A DNA stretch of 64,000 nt from assembly GCA_905147135.1 (NCBI GenBank), contig LR990056.1, positions 14,456,001 through 14,520,000 on the forward strand, read 5' to 3'. The position numbers were made by a program, and so were the translations under genes. The notes below the pieces were generated by a model. That model was not told where the DNA came from. It saw only the letters and a program-made list of their open reading frames with translations, and searched no databases. Below are positions 1 to 11,024 of the stretch, piece after piece (within the stretch, counting starts at the first letter, position 1; each line of letters opens with the position of its first letter). Origin of the DNA: Blastobasis lacticolella. Its lineage: Eukaryota > Arthropoda > Insecta > Lepidoptera > Blastobasidae.

Positions 1-1224
1 GGGAAGTGTGTTTGAAGCAGGGTTTCCTCCGACTCCTCAGCAGTGCTTGTCATTGTACTGTCTGGTTTGCGCAGTACACCTTGTTGTGTTTCCATAGGTT
101 TGGATAGGACTTTCCTTACCCGGTTTGCCTATTCGTTGGATTCGATGTTGGTACAGTACTTTTTCCATGTTGTGTACTTCATGTACCTGATTTCTTTTTT
201 GTACTTTGCTTTTTCATCTTTGTATAATTCCCAGTCTTCCTCAGATCTAGTGTTCATTGCTCTGTTGATTGAACCGTTGTCTCACCTTTTTCCTAATTCT
301 GTCTAATTTGGGACCCCACCACAGTGGCTGTTTGGCGGTGGGATTGGAGACTCCTGGTTTGGGACAGCTGTTATGATAGCAGTTAATGATTAACTTTGTT
401 AGTTTTTCTACCTGTTTTTCTATTTGTTGCGTGTCGGTTAGTTTTAGTGGTTTAACATCTTCCTCAACCAGAGCTGTGTATTTATTAATGTTTGTCTTTC
501 TCGGGTTTCTACGTAGAACCGTGTTAGTATTAGCTATGTTTAAATCGTACAGAATCCATCTGTGGCCTGAACAGGATGCCTCAAAAGAGACTCTCCAGTT
601 CGATATTAGTTTGGCCGCGGTTTCTGTAGCTAGTGTTAGATCAATTATCGTTTGACTTCTTTTGTTTACAAAGGTCGGTTCTGCACCGTTGTTAATAATT
701 AGCAGGTTAGTTGTGAACAGGTATTCAACTAGCAGTTTATCTCTATTGTTTTCGTTCTTCATCTCCCATAGTGGATGATGTGCATTTGCGTCCGTCCCAA
801 TAATGAGCTCCATCTTGGATTCTTCACACCATTTCACTAGCTGGATTAGTTCATTAGATGGCGGGTCGTCCTATTCTGGCATGTAGACTGATGCAATGAC
901 CATGTCCTGCTGCTTGGGATCTAATTTGTTGGTTATCCTTATAGCTGTTAGATCTCTGGAACAGTAATTAAGGAGTTGTTGTGCATGTATATTGTTACTA
1001 GTATATATGCATGTTCTGGGTGATTCAGTCGAATTGTATATCTTACCTCCTGTATGTAGGAGACCGCATATGCGGTCCGGCCTAATCCAGGGCTCTTGGA
1101 TTAGGGCGATGGTGGTGTTGTGGACCTCCAGCCACCTGCGTAGTTGAGCCGTGGCGGTTTGACTGTGATGGAGGTTGATTTGGATGATGTTGATGTTGGG
1201 GTTAGGCGAAGTCAGCGCCATCAT
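1..1224 (-). pseudogene. LINE ORF2, apurinic-like endonuclease part
   Basis: ORF2 starts at ATG 1224, overlapping the end of ORF1 by about 23 bp in another frame. The N-terminus (IIQINLHHSQ ... LIQEPW) is the first strand and catalytic Glu region of the exonuclease-endonuclease-phosphatase fold, and GTDANAHHPLW carries the catalytic Asp-Asn pair. An in-frame TAG (871-873) separates the two blocks. After TAG 247-249 the homologous reading continues in another frame (W-rich basic linker before RT, with another stop near 158). The domain nicks target DNA for target-primed reverse transcription. This copy cannot make the protein. Confidence 0.75.
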
Positions 1225-2750
1225 CCATGAGCGCTCTCTCCTCCTCGTCCAGACTCATATCGCCTTGGTTGCGGGAGCATTCGTCGTCGCTGCCGCTGGA
1301 TCCCGATATGGCGGTATCCATCGGCAGCGCCGACGATGGCGGTAGCAGCGACTCTGTCTGGAGTGTTGTAGGGCCTGGAATGGCCGTATCCACCACTACG
1401 ACTGGGCTAGGTTCTTCCGTCTGTGTCGGTTGGGTGTCCTGCTTCTCCTCCTCTTTGGCTCTTCCCGCCGGGCGCTCCGAAAACTTCCCCCCCACGACCT
1501 GAAACTTCACGTAGACTGACCTTAAACAGAAACACAGCCTACGTTCTCTCTCCAGCAGTGTGGGGACGATAGTTTCCGGAACGCTGACCACGACGAAGGT
1601 ATTCCCCGTTTGCACGTCGACCTTATGGACTCGCCACGCGTCCACCTGAGCCCAATCGTTCTGGTAGCGCAGCGTCTTGCCTATCAGTTTTGCATTAGGC
1701 CATTAGCCGGGTACCAGGATACCGCAGCGAACGCGTTGTTGGAGCTCGTGCTATTCCTTTACACAGATGGTATCTCCACTGCTCAGGATGACATTCTGTA
1801 GCGTGTTCCTGACCCACTCTTTGGCGTCAGTACTGAGGCACCACAGCTTCAGATTACCATCTGTGTAAATCGGTTTCCCTTGGAAGCCCGGGCCCAGCCT
1901 TAAGTTATTACTTGCTGCCTCCATGATCTTCTGGCAGAGTAGCTTGTCCACCTCAGTGGCTTGTTCCCGGCCCAGATGATTTTTCTGGTTGGTGACCCCC
2001 ACCACCAAGTTTGGTTTCGCTGCATCACCGTAACTACCAGGCTGTGGTCTACGCGGAGTCGCAAACTTCTGTCGTTTAGGACCCTCTCTCGGCGTGATGG
2101 TATCGTCGAGAGGGTTCCTCTTGACTGGGGTTTGCGCCTCCTCGTGACCAGCAATACCTTGTAGCGCAGTTCCGGGGTTCCTACAAAGCCGGTACGCCTT
2201 TGGAGGCGGTCTGCCCACCACAGGATGAGTTGCCTCACCTGTGGCCGGCAGCCCAGCGTCCTTGGACGTCCCAGGTCGGGGTTCCCCTTCGCTAGAAAGA
2301 GAGGCAAGGCGTCTGTATTCCTTTGCCCTCTTTTTCTTGCTTGGCCTCACTTTCCGGGTCCTCTCAGCCACCTTGGCCGGTACCCTCGGGGCCACCAGAG
2401 TCCATCCCTCGTCCATCGGATCGGGCTCTGGTTGTTGTTGTGAGGTTGTGGTCACCTGGCTCGGTGTCGCTTCGCTAGGCCCAGCAGCAGAGTTATCTGC
2501 CACCGTGTTCCCAGCTACTGCCACTCCTGCCGGAACCTCAACTTCGACGGTGGGGCCGCTCGTACCGGCCGGCCCTGGTCCCAGGGATTTCTCCGTGGAA
2601 CCAACACCGACCGGTATGGGGCCTGATGGCCGCCTGCTACTTGTCGGAGGCTTGCCTCCCCTACCGCGCTGTCCCTGCGCGTGCTAGTTCTTGGATGCTG
2701 TTGATTGTTTGCAGTTGTTGGTATGCATATTGGAGTACTGCTAGTTTCAT
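1202..2750 (-). pseudogene. LINE ORF1 (gag-like), DUF4780-like domain
   Basis: The reading frame starts at an ATG at 2750, continues into a Gly/Pro/Arg-rich stretch, and shifts frame by one indel near 2670-2680 into the long frame 2524-1751. It is then broken by TAG at 1751-1753 and TAA at 1703-1705, both in frame, before the last part (1645-1202). The middle and end resemble DUF4780, a domain of insect retrotransposon ORF1 proteins that probably contributes to RNP formation. The acidic tail (DSGDE-rich) ends at the stop at 1202-1204. Two nonsense codons and one frameshift make it a pseudogene. DUF4780 is recognised by eye; a profile search would settle it. Confidence 0.7.
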
Positions 2751-3479
2751 CCTTCCGGTTTCCCACCCGCCACGGAGCCCGAACCTGGGGTGCCCTTTTT
2801 AAGAGGCACCAGGATTACCGGAAGGATATAGGGATGATGAGTTGGGAGTCATGCGCGACATCGGCAGCTCGTAGTGTCCAGCTTGCTGGGCCGTACACCC
2901 AGCATGGCCGCTCCCATCCCGTATGGGACCCCCCCCCCTCGCCGGCAGACCAATAAGTGGAATCCAAAGCCGATTGATCCTGAGTGGCTAGCTCAAGACC
3001 GCCCGTTTGAGAGGAACTCCGGACCAAAGAGGAGTGTTGCGATCGGCGGACACAACCGCCGGCCCACCTCACGCTCAGCCACCAGGATTCCTTCATCCCC
3101 CCGTAGGGGTCTCCACGCACGGCACAAACACGTGGGTGGCACGGTTCTACCCGTCGCTAGCCCGCATAATAAATTATACGGTGGCGATTCGGGCCCGTGA
3201 CTGTTGTGCCACGAATCAGTCACAGTTTAAAGAGGTCAACACTTATTTAATGGCGGTGCTTGTTCGCCATGTCATAGGGTCGTCATCGGGATTACTGTGT
3301 CTTTTACTGGGGTACTCACGCAGCTGAGATACCCCAACACTCCCTGTTGGCCCTACCGCCTCGGTCCGGGACTGCTTATTTCGGTTACCCTTTATTCGCA
3401 GCTATCCTGCATACTACAGGACTGTCTACTATCCGCCACCTGTGACCCGGTAGGTAGCTGAGGCTCGCCCCCACCGAGC

Positions 3480-3935
3480 GAGCGAACCTAATCAAAGTAA
3501 TAAACTAATGAAGGAGCGAGCGAAGCGAGCACGGAAATTTTGGGTTTATAAACGTGGTTTACAACCACAAATGTGGGAGCGAGCGTAGCGACCTCGAAAT
3601 ATGACATTTTGGGTCTTAAAAGCTTGAGGTGATCATTGGATGAATGAGCGTGCGGAGCGACTTCGCAATTTTGGCAATTTTTCGTCTTAACAGCAGTGGA
3701 TGATCCTTACAATAGTAATGTAAGGGAAATCAATGAATAAGTGAAAACAACGAGCTAGGTAAATTATAAGAAAAGTATCGAAATTTTTGACATCTTGGAT
3801 CGAAAAAGTTGGTTTAATCAATGAATGAACGAGCGGCGCGAGATCGGAATTGTTGACATTTTGGGTTATAAAAGTCTGAGGCGATCAAAGAATGAATGAG
3901 CGAGCGGAGCAAGCTCGAAATTTTAGACATTAGGC
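3480..3935. repeat. Degenerate tandem repeat with GAGCGAGC-type palindromic cores
   Basis: At least five loosely repeated units of about 70-110 bp are visible. Each has a core of the type GAGCGAGCGAAGCGAGC followed by a line such as tcgaaattttgacattttgg, then a stretch like tgaggtgatcaatgaatgaa. Cores lie near 3515, 3575, 3645, 3830 and 3897. A related stretch occurs at 30440-30550. No coding potential is seen. I do not recognise the family. Confidence 0.6.
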
Positions 3936-4236
3936 GTAGTTTTGCGTGCTTCAGTATCTAAAACACAATATTGTACAGTTTATTAGGTTACCATTACAAG
4001 CTTGTAAGCCTTACATTAATGTTATTTTATATTCTTGAAGTTTGTGAATACTTACTCAAAGTATATCACGGTTATGATTCTGTTCCAATGGTTTTTTACG
4101 TGTTTTTCTATGTGACTCCTTATGTTTTTCCTTTGCATTTATTTGTTTTGCTCTGTGTATTGTTTATTTGTATTACGGCACGCACGTGCGCGGTGGCGCG
4201 TTGATCCAGGAAGTCAAAGACGTCAAAGTGACATTG
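3936..4236. other. No feature recognised
   Basis: AT-rich sequence between the degenerate repeat and the BEL/Pao insertion. A 77-codon open frame here has low-complexity hydrophobic composition and no recognisable domain. I see nothing further. Confidence 0.5.
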
Positions 4237-4241
4237 GATAG

Positions 4242-4466
4242 TGTTCAAGCCCATTACTACGTATGTAGAATGTTTAAATTATTACAAGTATTTTTAGTTT
4301 ATGTTTCGGTCACTAGATGTCGCTAACGGTATTCTACATCGCGCTAGCGACCATGCCTAAACATATGAATAAGACTCTTGACCGATTGTAATAAATTCTC
4401 TCCGTTCTTAAGGTGTTGTTTTTTTTATTACGACACCGTGGGATTTGGGCCTTTGTTAATTGAACA
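4242..4466 (+). repeat. BEL/Pao 5' LTR
   Basis: TG...CA-bounded terminal repeat, 225 bp, carrying AATAAATT-type and TTTTTTATT-type AT-rich signals near its end. It matches 8106-8330 at every position I compared except one. The primer-binding site should lie directly downstream (about 4467-4490, aaaggtccttcgagatagaa); I cannot name the tRNA. Confidence 0.93.
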
Positions 4467-5080
4467 AAAGGTCCTTCGAGATAGAACCCAGGATCGGTTT
4501 TTGACAAGAATACGCTCTGAATAAAGTTAATTGATTAATCAAATAGGTAAACAAAGTAGCAGTGATTCAATATTTCATCTGGAGTACAAGCAGTGTTGCT
4601 GATTTATCTACCAAGCGCTAGCTGTGTGTTGCGGGTGCGCATACTGGAGGAAGCTGTCTGTTGCGGGTGGCGCGCTGGCTCATGCTGTGTGTAAGCTGGT
4701 TGAGTGGGCTCAGCAAAGGCGGTCAAAGGTGCAGTACAGATTGAAGTTGAATAGTGAAGTGCTATATTGAAGATAAAACAGTGAGTACAATTGGTGTGTT
4801 ATTTTAATAGAAGATCGAGTAAATCAAGAACTTAGAAAATATTGGAGTTGAACAAATTGGACTTGTAAAATTTTGTGAATCTAACCAGTAACTTAGAAAA
4901 AATTTAAATAACATTGTTTGGACTTAGAATAGTTTAACCAAAAATTGAAATACGGGGAATCCACGCCCGTTTTGGTATCGAAGTGTAAAACACTTAGAAT
5001 ATTTACAACTAACTTTCAACTTGTAAAAATTTTATAAATTTATTTTGTGAGTTTGAACTTGTAACGTAAATAAGTGGTTA

Positions 5081-7897
5081 TTGTATCATAAAATGGAAGG
5101 CCTTATAAGAATTATAGAAGATTTAAAATATCAAATTAATCGAAACTTATTGAATTTCAAAAAATCGCCAAAGGAAAGAATTACAGCTAGTTATATAGAA
5201 GTTAGATTGGAAATTTTGGAAAAATTGTTTACTGATTTGACGGAAAAGCATGAAAAATTAATAAGTAAATTCAGTAGAGAGGATTTAGAGAAAACTGCCT
5301 ATTATAAAGATGAAATCTTTGAAAATGTATCCGACACTTATTTTACTTATAAAGTTGAATTACGAACTGCTTTGTCCACGCTTAAATATAGTCCAGGGAA
5401 AAGTGTAAACGTTTCACCTACTAATGAACAAAATGAGTCGTTGATTAAACTGCCAAAGATAACAATACCTACCTTCAATGGTAAGTATAATGAGTGGTCT
5501 TCCTTTCGAGATTTGTTTATATCTCTAGTGCACAATAATAAAACTTTAGATAATGTACAACGACTACACTATTTAAAAACTCAGTTAGCGGGTGAAGCTG
5601 AACAACTTATAAAGCATATTCCTATTACCGAAAGCAACTATCAAAAGTGTTGGGAACTGTTGCAAAAGCGTTACAATAATAAAAAATTCATGTCGTCATG
5701 TATTTTGAAGCGGTTGTTTAGTCAGCGCAATATGATTATGGAGTCGTCACAGTCTCTTAAGGAATTGTTAGATACAACAACAGACTGTTTACATGAGTTA
5801 TCTAACCTAGGAATTGATGTGAAATCGTGGGATGTCATAATAATTTATGTCATAACTTTGAAGTTGGACCCAGAGACTCGGAAGCAATGGGAATTGCATG
5901 TCACTACTACATCCGATGAACTGCCAAGTTTCAACTGTTTTACGAAATTTTTAGAGTCTAGATTCCGCGCTTTAGAATTCATTGAACCGAAATACAAACA
6001 AAAGGTAAACAGTAATAACAGTTCACAAACAAAATCATTCCATACCGCTACAAAGTTAAATTGTCGTCACTGTAATGAAGAGCATAGATTAGCACACTGT
6101 AAAAAATTCGCAAGCGAAACTATTGATGAGCGTCGTTCTTTAGTAAAGACATTCGATGTATGTTTTAACTGTTTGGCCAAAGGCCATTCTAGTAAAGTAT
6201 GTCGAGTTCCAATCAAATGCCGAATCTGTAAGCACAAACATCACACATTATTACACCCCAAGTCCCAGCAAGATGGTGTAGGAACAACAGCTATAGTAGC
6301 AGCTACAACCATGAGTACGGATAGCAAACAAATGTCAAATACACAGTCTGTACCGAATATTGCAACTCATTTTCTGAAGGGAGAAATTCAGAATCAAGTT
6401 TTATTAGCCACAGCTATTGTAAAAGCTGAGTCAGATAATGGGTTTCCACAGATATTGAGAGCGCTCTTGGATCAAGGTAGCCAAACGTCTTTCATTACTG
6501 AGGCTGCGGTACAGATGTTGCGCCTGAAGAAAATAATTTCAAGTAGCACTATTTCAGGTGTCGGAGGGAACGTAAGTGGATTGACTTCTAAACATGTAGT
6601 TATAATCAACATACAGTCAATACACGATCCCACCTTCACAATTCAAGTAAAGGCGCATGTTTTGAGTAAATTGACTACAATTTTACCGGAGCGTCAGTTA
6701 CAAATGTACGACTGGCCATTGTTGCGTACTTTAAGTCTCGCTGACCCGCAATTCGACATACCGAATAAAATTGATATTTTATTAGGGGCCGAGATTTACT
6801 GTCGTATTATAAAAGAAGGTTTATATAAAGGACCACAAGGATCTCCTATTGCACAAGACACCCACCTAGGATGGGTAATGGCTCACATTCGTAACTGTGT
6901 ACCATGTATTCGCCATTCAGCAACCAACAATGTGCAGCAGATGGGTCAATTACCAACATGTAGAGTTAACCCTAGCAAACCTTTTCTGAATTCTGGGGTT
7001 GATTATGCAGGCCCAATTAAAATAAGAGTATCTAAAGGTAGAGGTCAACGATCTTATATAGGTTATATTTGCTTATTTGTTTGTATGGTTACTAAAGCCA
7101 TCCATATTGAAGTAGTGTCAGACCTCACTTCTGAAGCATTTCTGGCCGCATTCAAACGGTTTGTTGCTAGACGAGGACGTTGTAGTCATCTTTGGAGCGA
7201 TAACGGCACCAATTTTGTCGGCGCTTCCAAAGAATTAAAAGATCTGTTTCTGAATGAAGCATCCTCAATTACTCTTGAAGTAGCAAATATTTTAGCAACA
7301 AATGGGACCGAATGGCATTTTATACCGCCACATGCACCTAATTTCGGAGGCATTTGGGAAGCCGGGGTTAAGAGTGTAAAACATCACTTGAAGCGAGTCA
7401 TTGGGGAATCGACCCTAACATTCGAGGAAATCACTACAGTGTTGAGTCAGATTGAGTCCTGCTTAAATTCCAGACCATTAGGACAAATTAACGACGATCC
7501 AAATGAGCCTTCACCGCTAACTCCGGGTCATTTTCTCGTTGGAGAGCCGTTAATCTTAGCACCAGATAATGATTATGAATTGTCAAATATTAGTAGTTTA
7601 CGTAGGAGGCAAATGACTCAAAGAATGGTTCAGTGTTTCTGGAAAAAGTGGTCCCAGGAATATTTGACTCAGTTTTTACAACGGTACAAGTGGATTAATA
7701 AAACAAAAGAACCTAATATTAATGACGTTGTGCTTGTTAAAGAGGACAATTTACCTCCAGCCAAATGGCTGTATGGTAAAATTGTTGACGTTCACCCGGG
7801 AAAAGACGGCATATTAAGAGTTGTTACCCTTCGTTGTAAGAATTCATTGATAAAGCGTCCAACTTCAAAGTTATGTCTGCTTCCAAAGATAGAATAG
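5081..7897 (+). CDS. BEL/Pao gag-protease-integrase fusion lacking RT and RNase H
   Basis: An uninterrupted 938-residue ORF. About residues 115-290 form the DUF1759-type gag core (PTFNGKYNEW ... LTLKLDPETR-like region). About 327-392 hold Cys/His knuckles (CxxC...C, CFNCLAKGH, CRICKHKHH). About 455-600 form a DUF1758-type aspartic protease with LLDQGSQTSF around residue 461. The chain then passes at about residue 600 from the protease end (DTHLGWVM) straight into the second half of the integrase zinc region (CVPC) and an integrase core with Asp (GVDYAGP), Asp (SDNGTNF) and Glu (IWEAG). The Asp-Glu gap is about 52 residues. The C-terminus resembles DUF5641. Full BEL/Pao polyproteins are about 1700-1800 residues, so roughly 800-900 residues are missing, in frame. 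Start codon: the ATG at 5081 is the first of the frame; ATG at 5093 is an alternative. Confidence 0.9.
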   Translation: MYHKMEGLIRIIEDLKYQINRNLLNFKKSPKERITASYIEVRLEILEKLFTDLTEKHEKLISKFSREDLEKTAYYKDEIFENVSDTYFTYKVELRTALSTLKYSPGKSVNVSPTNEQNESLIKLPKITIPTFNGKYNEWSSFRDLFISLVHNNKTLDNVQRLHYLKTQLAGEAEQLIKHIPITESNYQKCWELLQKRYNNKKFMSSCILKRLFSQRNMIMESSQSLKELLDTTTDCLHELSNLGIDVKSWDVIIIYVITLKLDPETRKQWELHVTTTSDELPSFNCFTKFLESRFRALEFIEPKYKQKVNSNNSSQTKSFHTATKLNCRHCNEEHRLAHCKKFASETIDERRSLVKTFDVCFNCLAKGHSSKVCRVPIKCRICKHKHHTLLHPKSQQDGVGTTAIVAATTMSTDSKQMSNTQSVPNIATHFLKGEIQNQVLLATAIVKAESDNGFPQILRALLDQGSQTSFITEAAVQMLRLKKIISSSTISGVGGNVSGLTSKHVVIINIQSIHDPTFTIQVKAHVLSKLTTILPERQLQMYDWPLLRTLSLADPQFDIPNKIDILLGAEIYCRIIKEGLYKGPQGSPIAQDTHLGWVMAHIRNCVPCIRHSATNNVQQMGQLPTCRVNPSKPFLNSGVDYAGPIKIRVSKGRGQRSYIGYICLFVCMVTKAIHIEVVSDLTSEAFLAAFKRFVARRGRCSHLWSDNGTNFVGASKELKDLFLNEASSITLEVANILATNGTEWHFIPPHAPNFGGIWEAGVKSVKHHLKRVIGESTLTFEEITTVLSQIESCLNSRPLGQINDDPNEPSPLTPGHFLVGEPLILAPDNDYELSNISSLRRRQMTQRMVQCFWKKWSQEYLTQFLQRYKWINKTKEPNINDVVLVKEDNLPPAKWLYGKIVDVHPGKDGILRVVTLRCKNSLIKRPTSKLCLLPKIE

Positions 7898-8105
7898 CTC
7901 TGCGTTGATTTCTTAGCTCTACATTAAAATTGTTATTATGATACCTGTTAATGTATAGTTGAAAAATAGTGTACCTATTGATTGTAGTTTGCTCTACTTT
8001 GTTATCCATTGTTAACAACTGTTTAACTTTAGAAAAAATTTAGATTGTAATTTATGTTTATATAAGGTAAAAGGCCAATATATGTATGACCTTTGGCGGG
8101 CGGAA

Positions 8106-8330
8106 TGTTCAAGCCCATTACTACGTATGTAGAATGTTTAAATTATTACAAGTATTTTTAGTTTATGTTTCGGTCACTAGATGTCGCTAACAGTATTCTA
8201 CATCGCGCTAGCGACCATGCCTAAACATATGAATAAGACTCTTGACCGATTGTAATAAATTCTCTCCGTTCTTAAGGTGTTGTTTTTTTTATTACGACAC
8301 CGTGGGATTTGGGCCTTTGTTAATTGAACA
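8106..8330 (+). repeat. BEL/Pao 3' LTR
   Basis: Second copy of the 225-bp LTR, preceded by the purine-rich run ggcgggcggaa (8095-8105), the expected polypurine tract for plus-strand priming. GATAG directly follows at 8331-8335 as the target-site duplication. Confidence 0.93.
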
Positions 8331-8335
8331 GATAG

Positions 8336-8853
8336 TGACAGAACCACAGTCGGGTCACATTGGCCAATGACCACGTGACATACCTGGTACGTCCCAGTAT
8401 TTTTTTTTTCGCATGGTACCAGTCAAGTGACTAGGTCGGGTCGACGATGCCATTGTATTTATATTAATTGTATATTGACATTCATAAGGCACTCCACACA
8501 TGACGCAACACGGACGCGACGCATGCAGGACGCATGCAGGACGCATGCACGACACATGCAATGAGGTCGTGCAGCTGCTTCGCACACTCTCCGAAATGTA
8601 ATCTGTAGAAGACCGACAGACGCGCAACCCTACGCCGATATTATACTATTAGGAAAACCCCTCGTGCGAGGTTGAGGTGAGTAAGTACCTTGGGTATCAG
8701 GAACGGTGGCGGGAATACCCACGCCAGTTGGTAGTTCCACTCGTGGCTCACAGCGTCGCATTCGCTCGCTTAGCTGTCGTTCTTGTCCATCGTGCAATAT
8801 GTAGGAACCACATGGGCCCTCTTCGAGGCAAAAAGGTCGATGACCGGGACACC
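8336..8853. other. Unclassified intergenic sequence with short repeats
   Basis: Contains a T-rich run near 8400 and three copies of an 11-bp acgcatgcagg/acgac unit at about 8519-8555. The open frames here lack domains and overlap on both strands, so I read none as genes. Confidence 0.4.
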
Positions 8854-9294
8854 TCACTTCGCAAAGACAGTGTCGGTGAAAAGCGGTAATAGGTGCCACT
8901 CTGGTGGCTCTTTGTTGCGTGACAGATGATCCTGATTGCAATTGTAATTCTCTGGAATATGATACATCAGCAGATGTTGATGAATGTTGTGCATATCGAG
9001 AATTTCGAATATCTTCATCGCCTGTTGTGTGAGTTTCAGAGACTGCGCCCCCCCCCCCCCCCTTTCGTTCCGTAGATAAGATACGACCGTCTTGTTATCG
9101 CACTGAATGAGTAATGTTTCGGGACGCAGAGTATGAGTTTGATATTGAATCACTTTTAAGGTGGCTATCATTTCGTTCATATTGCAATGGAGATTCTTCT
9201 CTAATGGTAGCCATGTGCCTTTTATAGATTTATTGTTCAATTTGGCCCCCCATCCGATGTCGCTTACATCGGTTGTAAGGTGAATATGTATCAA
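8854..9294 (-). pseudogene. DIRS-like retrotransposon RNase H fragment
   Basis: The 146-codon frame starts with a TDVSDIGWG strand and continues with CNMNEMIA and IQCDNKTVVSYL, the ordered Asp/Glu/Asp landmarks of the RNase H domain in DIRS1-type elements. A G-homopolymer (10+ C on the plus strand near 9050-9062) gives a run of glycines that looks like an expansion or sequencing slip. Upstream minus-strand sequence (to about 9460) is frameshifted. No recombinase or terminal repeats are found here, so it is an isolated fragment. It resembles the RNase H at 33.5-34.1 kb but is clearly a different copy. Confidence 0.75.
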
Positions 9295-9498
9295 AGAGCA
9301 ATTTGTGTGGTTTCACCTATGGAACGCTCTGCCGAGAGAGATACGACACGGTACTTCATTACCTCCTTTAAAAAGGAAGGTACACGAGTATTTCTTCTCA
9401 AAGTCGAATTGTTTGCAGTAAATAAATTTGCTGATTGTAATTTTGAAAGTATAATATTATAGAATTCTTTATGATTATGTTGTATTTATGTATAGTAT

Positions 9499-9500
<2 letters not shown>

Positions 9501-9530
<30 letters not shown>
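9501..9530. repeat. (TA)n microsatellite
   Basis: About 14 TA dinucleotides ending exactly where repeat module X begins, so X may have inserted into or next to the microsatellite. Confidence 0.9.
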
Positions 9531-9532
<2 letters not shown>

Positions 9533-9975
9533 GTCGCGTGAAGGAAAGGGTGTATTAGGATCATTGTCATCAGGGTGGTGATATCAGTATTAGATCGTCC
9601 AGATCAATTAAAGAAAAGGATCACATTTACTTACTCCACTGTATTTATTCCAATTCATTTTTGCACATCACTTATAATTTTACTTGAAATCAGCGCTGTA
9701 TCACAATGTAGGCAGTTGAGGTAATTAACTTTCTTATTTCAACTGTGATTTTAAAATTACTTTATTTTCAAACGTAAATAACACTTTGAATAAACGAAAT
9801 GTGGAGACAGTTTCAAGACGCGTCACTCCTCGGCGGCGGTCGCGCCAAGAATGGCCGCCACTCGGACGAGCGACACGACACGACACGACTCGAGCGTGCC
9901 GTCGAGACTCTGTCAGCACGCCCCACCAGAGGGCGCACTCCCACTTCCGTTTTCATTGTCATGAGTCCGTACTAT
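9531..9975 (+). repeat. Repeat module X, copy 1
   Basis: Begins tcgtcgcgtgaagg and runs to about the phrase gtccgtactattgacc. The same module recurs at 14822-15150 (same strand, truncated), 15151-15560 (inverted, near full length) and 46501-46925. It contains a Cys-poor, CpG-rich stretch near 9820-9950 and no ORF. Copies 1 and 3 start at the same base with unrelated sequence before them, which marks a true element end. Confidence 0.8.
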
Positions 9976-11024
9976 TGACCACATTATTCCATACTATTGA
10001 CCGCGATCCGTCACGGCCGTCCTGCTGTACACACGTCCTCGTGTGTTATCTGAAACATGAAAACCATAGCACAGTACTATATTCGCTCGGTCCCTTCTGA
10101 CCACAACACATCACCCAAATAAGTCTTATGAATCATGTGATTGGATCTATCACGACTGCATTAACCCACAAATTCTTCACATAAAACATACGTCCATTAT
10201 CATTTATCATACTAAACTTCTGTAGATTGAGAGATAACAACATCATCTTGTACACAAATTATTCTTTATAAGTTGCCGACATAAATTCAGCTACGACTTC
10301 AGTTTATTAGAGAGGCGTGACAAGGTATAACACCAGACTATGAACCGTATCACAATTACCACCAATGAAGAAGGTTTAATCATCGTCACCAGTGTTTTCC
10401 CCTTGATGCTCTTGTTGAGTGGGAAACAAGCCCCAATCACAGAGCTTGCGTATCGTCTCCGACATCTATTACTGTAGGTACTTAGATTCACTACAAATAT
10501 GTAACATACCTACATAAAATTTTCAGTACTCAGCAAAAGACCTAATGTTACTTCGAGTGGGATCGAAACACTCCTTCATTAAATGCCATATGATTTTTGG
10601 TCATCCGTCAGCGCCATCCTAATTTAAAAAGAATAAGTAATGTTACCATACAGGAGAAATGACACACAGGCGAACCACCACACTGACGGACGCCATCAGT
10701 CGGGCCACCACGCAATCAGGCCGCCACGCAACCAGGCCGCCACGCAACTGGACCTGCACACAAGCGAAATACCACACAGACTAGGTGTCGCACAGGTTGG
10801 GTGTCACTCTGGTCAGTGCCACTCTAATCGTCAAACTATGAGTCTATTCATCATATATCCTGTGTCACGTCTGCCATAGCACAATACAGGTAAGATGTCA
10901 CACAAGGGTAAATTTCACAGAGGCGAAATGCCACACATAAAAATGCCACACCGGCGAAATGCCATACAGGTAGAATGCCTCACAGGCTAAATGGTACACA
11001 GACTAAATGTCACACAGACTATGC

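Larger units (their letters stand above)
1..3440 (-). mobile_element. LINE (non-LTR retrotransposon), decayed 5' half
   Basis: A minus-strand LINE runs off the left edge of the window. In its own 5' to 3' direction it has a GC-rich 5' UTR (about 3440-2751), an ORF1, an overlapping ORF2 with an endonuclease domain, and the linker before reverse transcriptase; the RT itself lies outside. All coding parts carry stops or frameshifts, so this copy is dead. Layout (ORF1, then ORF2 starting inside the ORF1 end) and the endonuclease N-terminus suggest the Jockey/I/LOA group of insect LINEs. The exact clade cannot be fixed without the RT. The 5' boundary near 3440 is set by the change to a different repeat. 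Confidence 0.8.
4242..8330 (+). mobile_element. BEL/Pao LTR retrotransposon, complete insertion with internal deletion
   Basis: Two 225-bp direct repeats begin TGTTC and end GAACA, and the whole is flanked by the 5-bp duplication GATAG (4237-4241 and 8331-8335). The only difference I see between the LTRs is one base (cgctaacGgt against cgctaacAgt), so the insertion is young. The internal part holds one ORF of 938 codons with gag, zinc knuckles, aspartic protease and integrase in BEL/Pao style. Reverse transcriptase and RNase H, which normally lie between protease and integrase, are absent. The element is therefore non-autonomous unless helped in trans. Confidence 0.93.

Noticed and set aside
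2874..3200. 108-codon plus-strand ORF rich in Pro/Arg
   Set aside because: It lies antisense in the GC-rich 5' UTR of the LINE, and GC-rich DNA keeps opposite frames open; no domain seen.
4467..5080. Possible extra ORF or LTR signals in the BEL/Pao leader
   Set aside because: Only short frames with many stops; apart from the likely primer-binding site nothing is supported.
9531..9560. Module X as a Helitron (starts with TC)
   Set aside because: Flanks are not A/T insertion sites, no CTRR end with hairpin was found, and no Rep/helicase frame exists.
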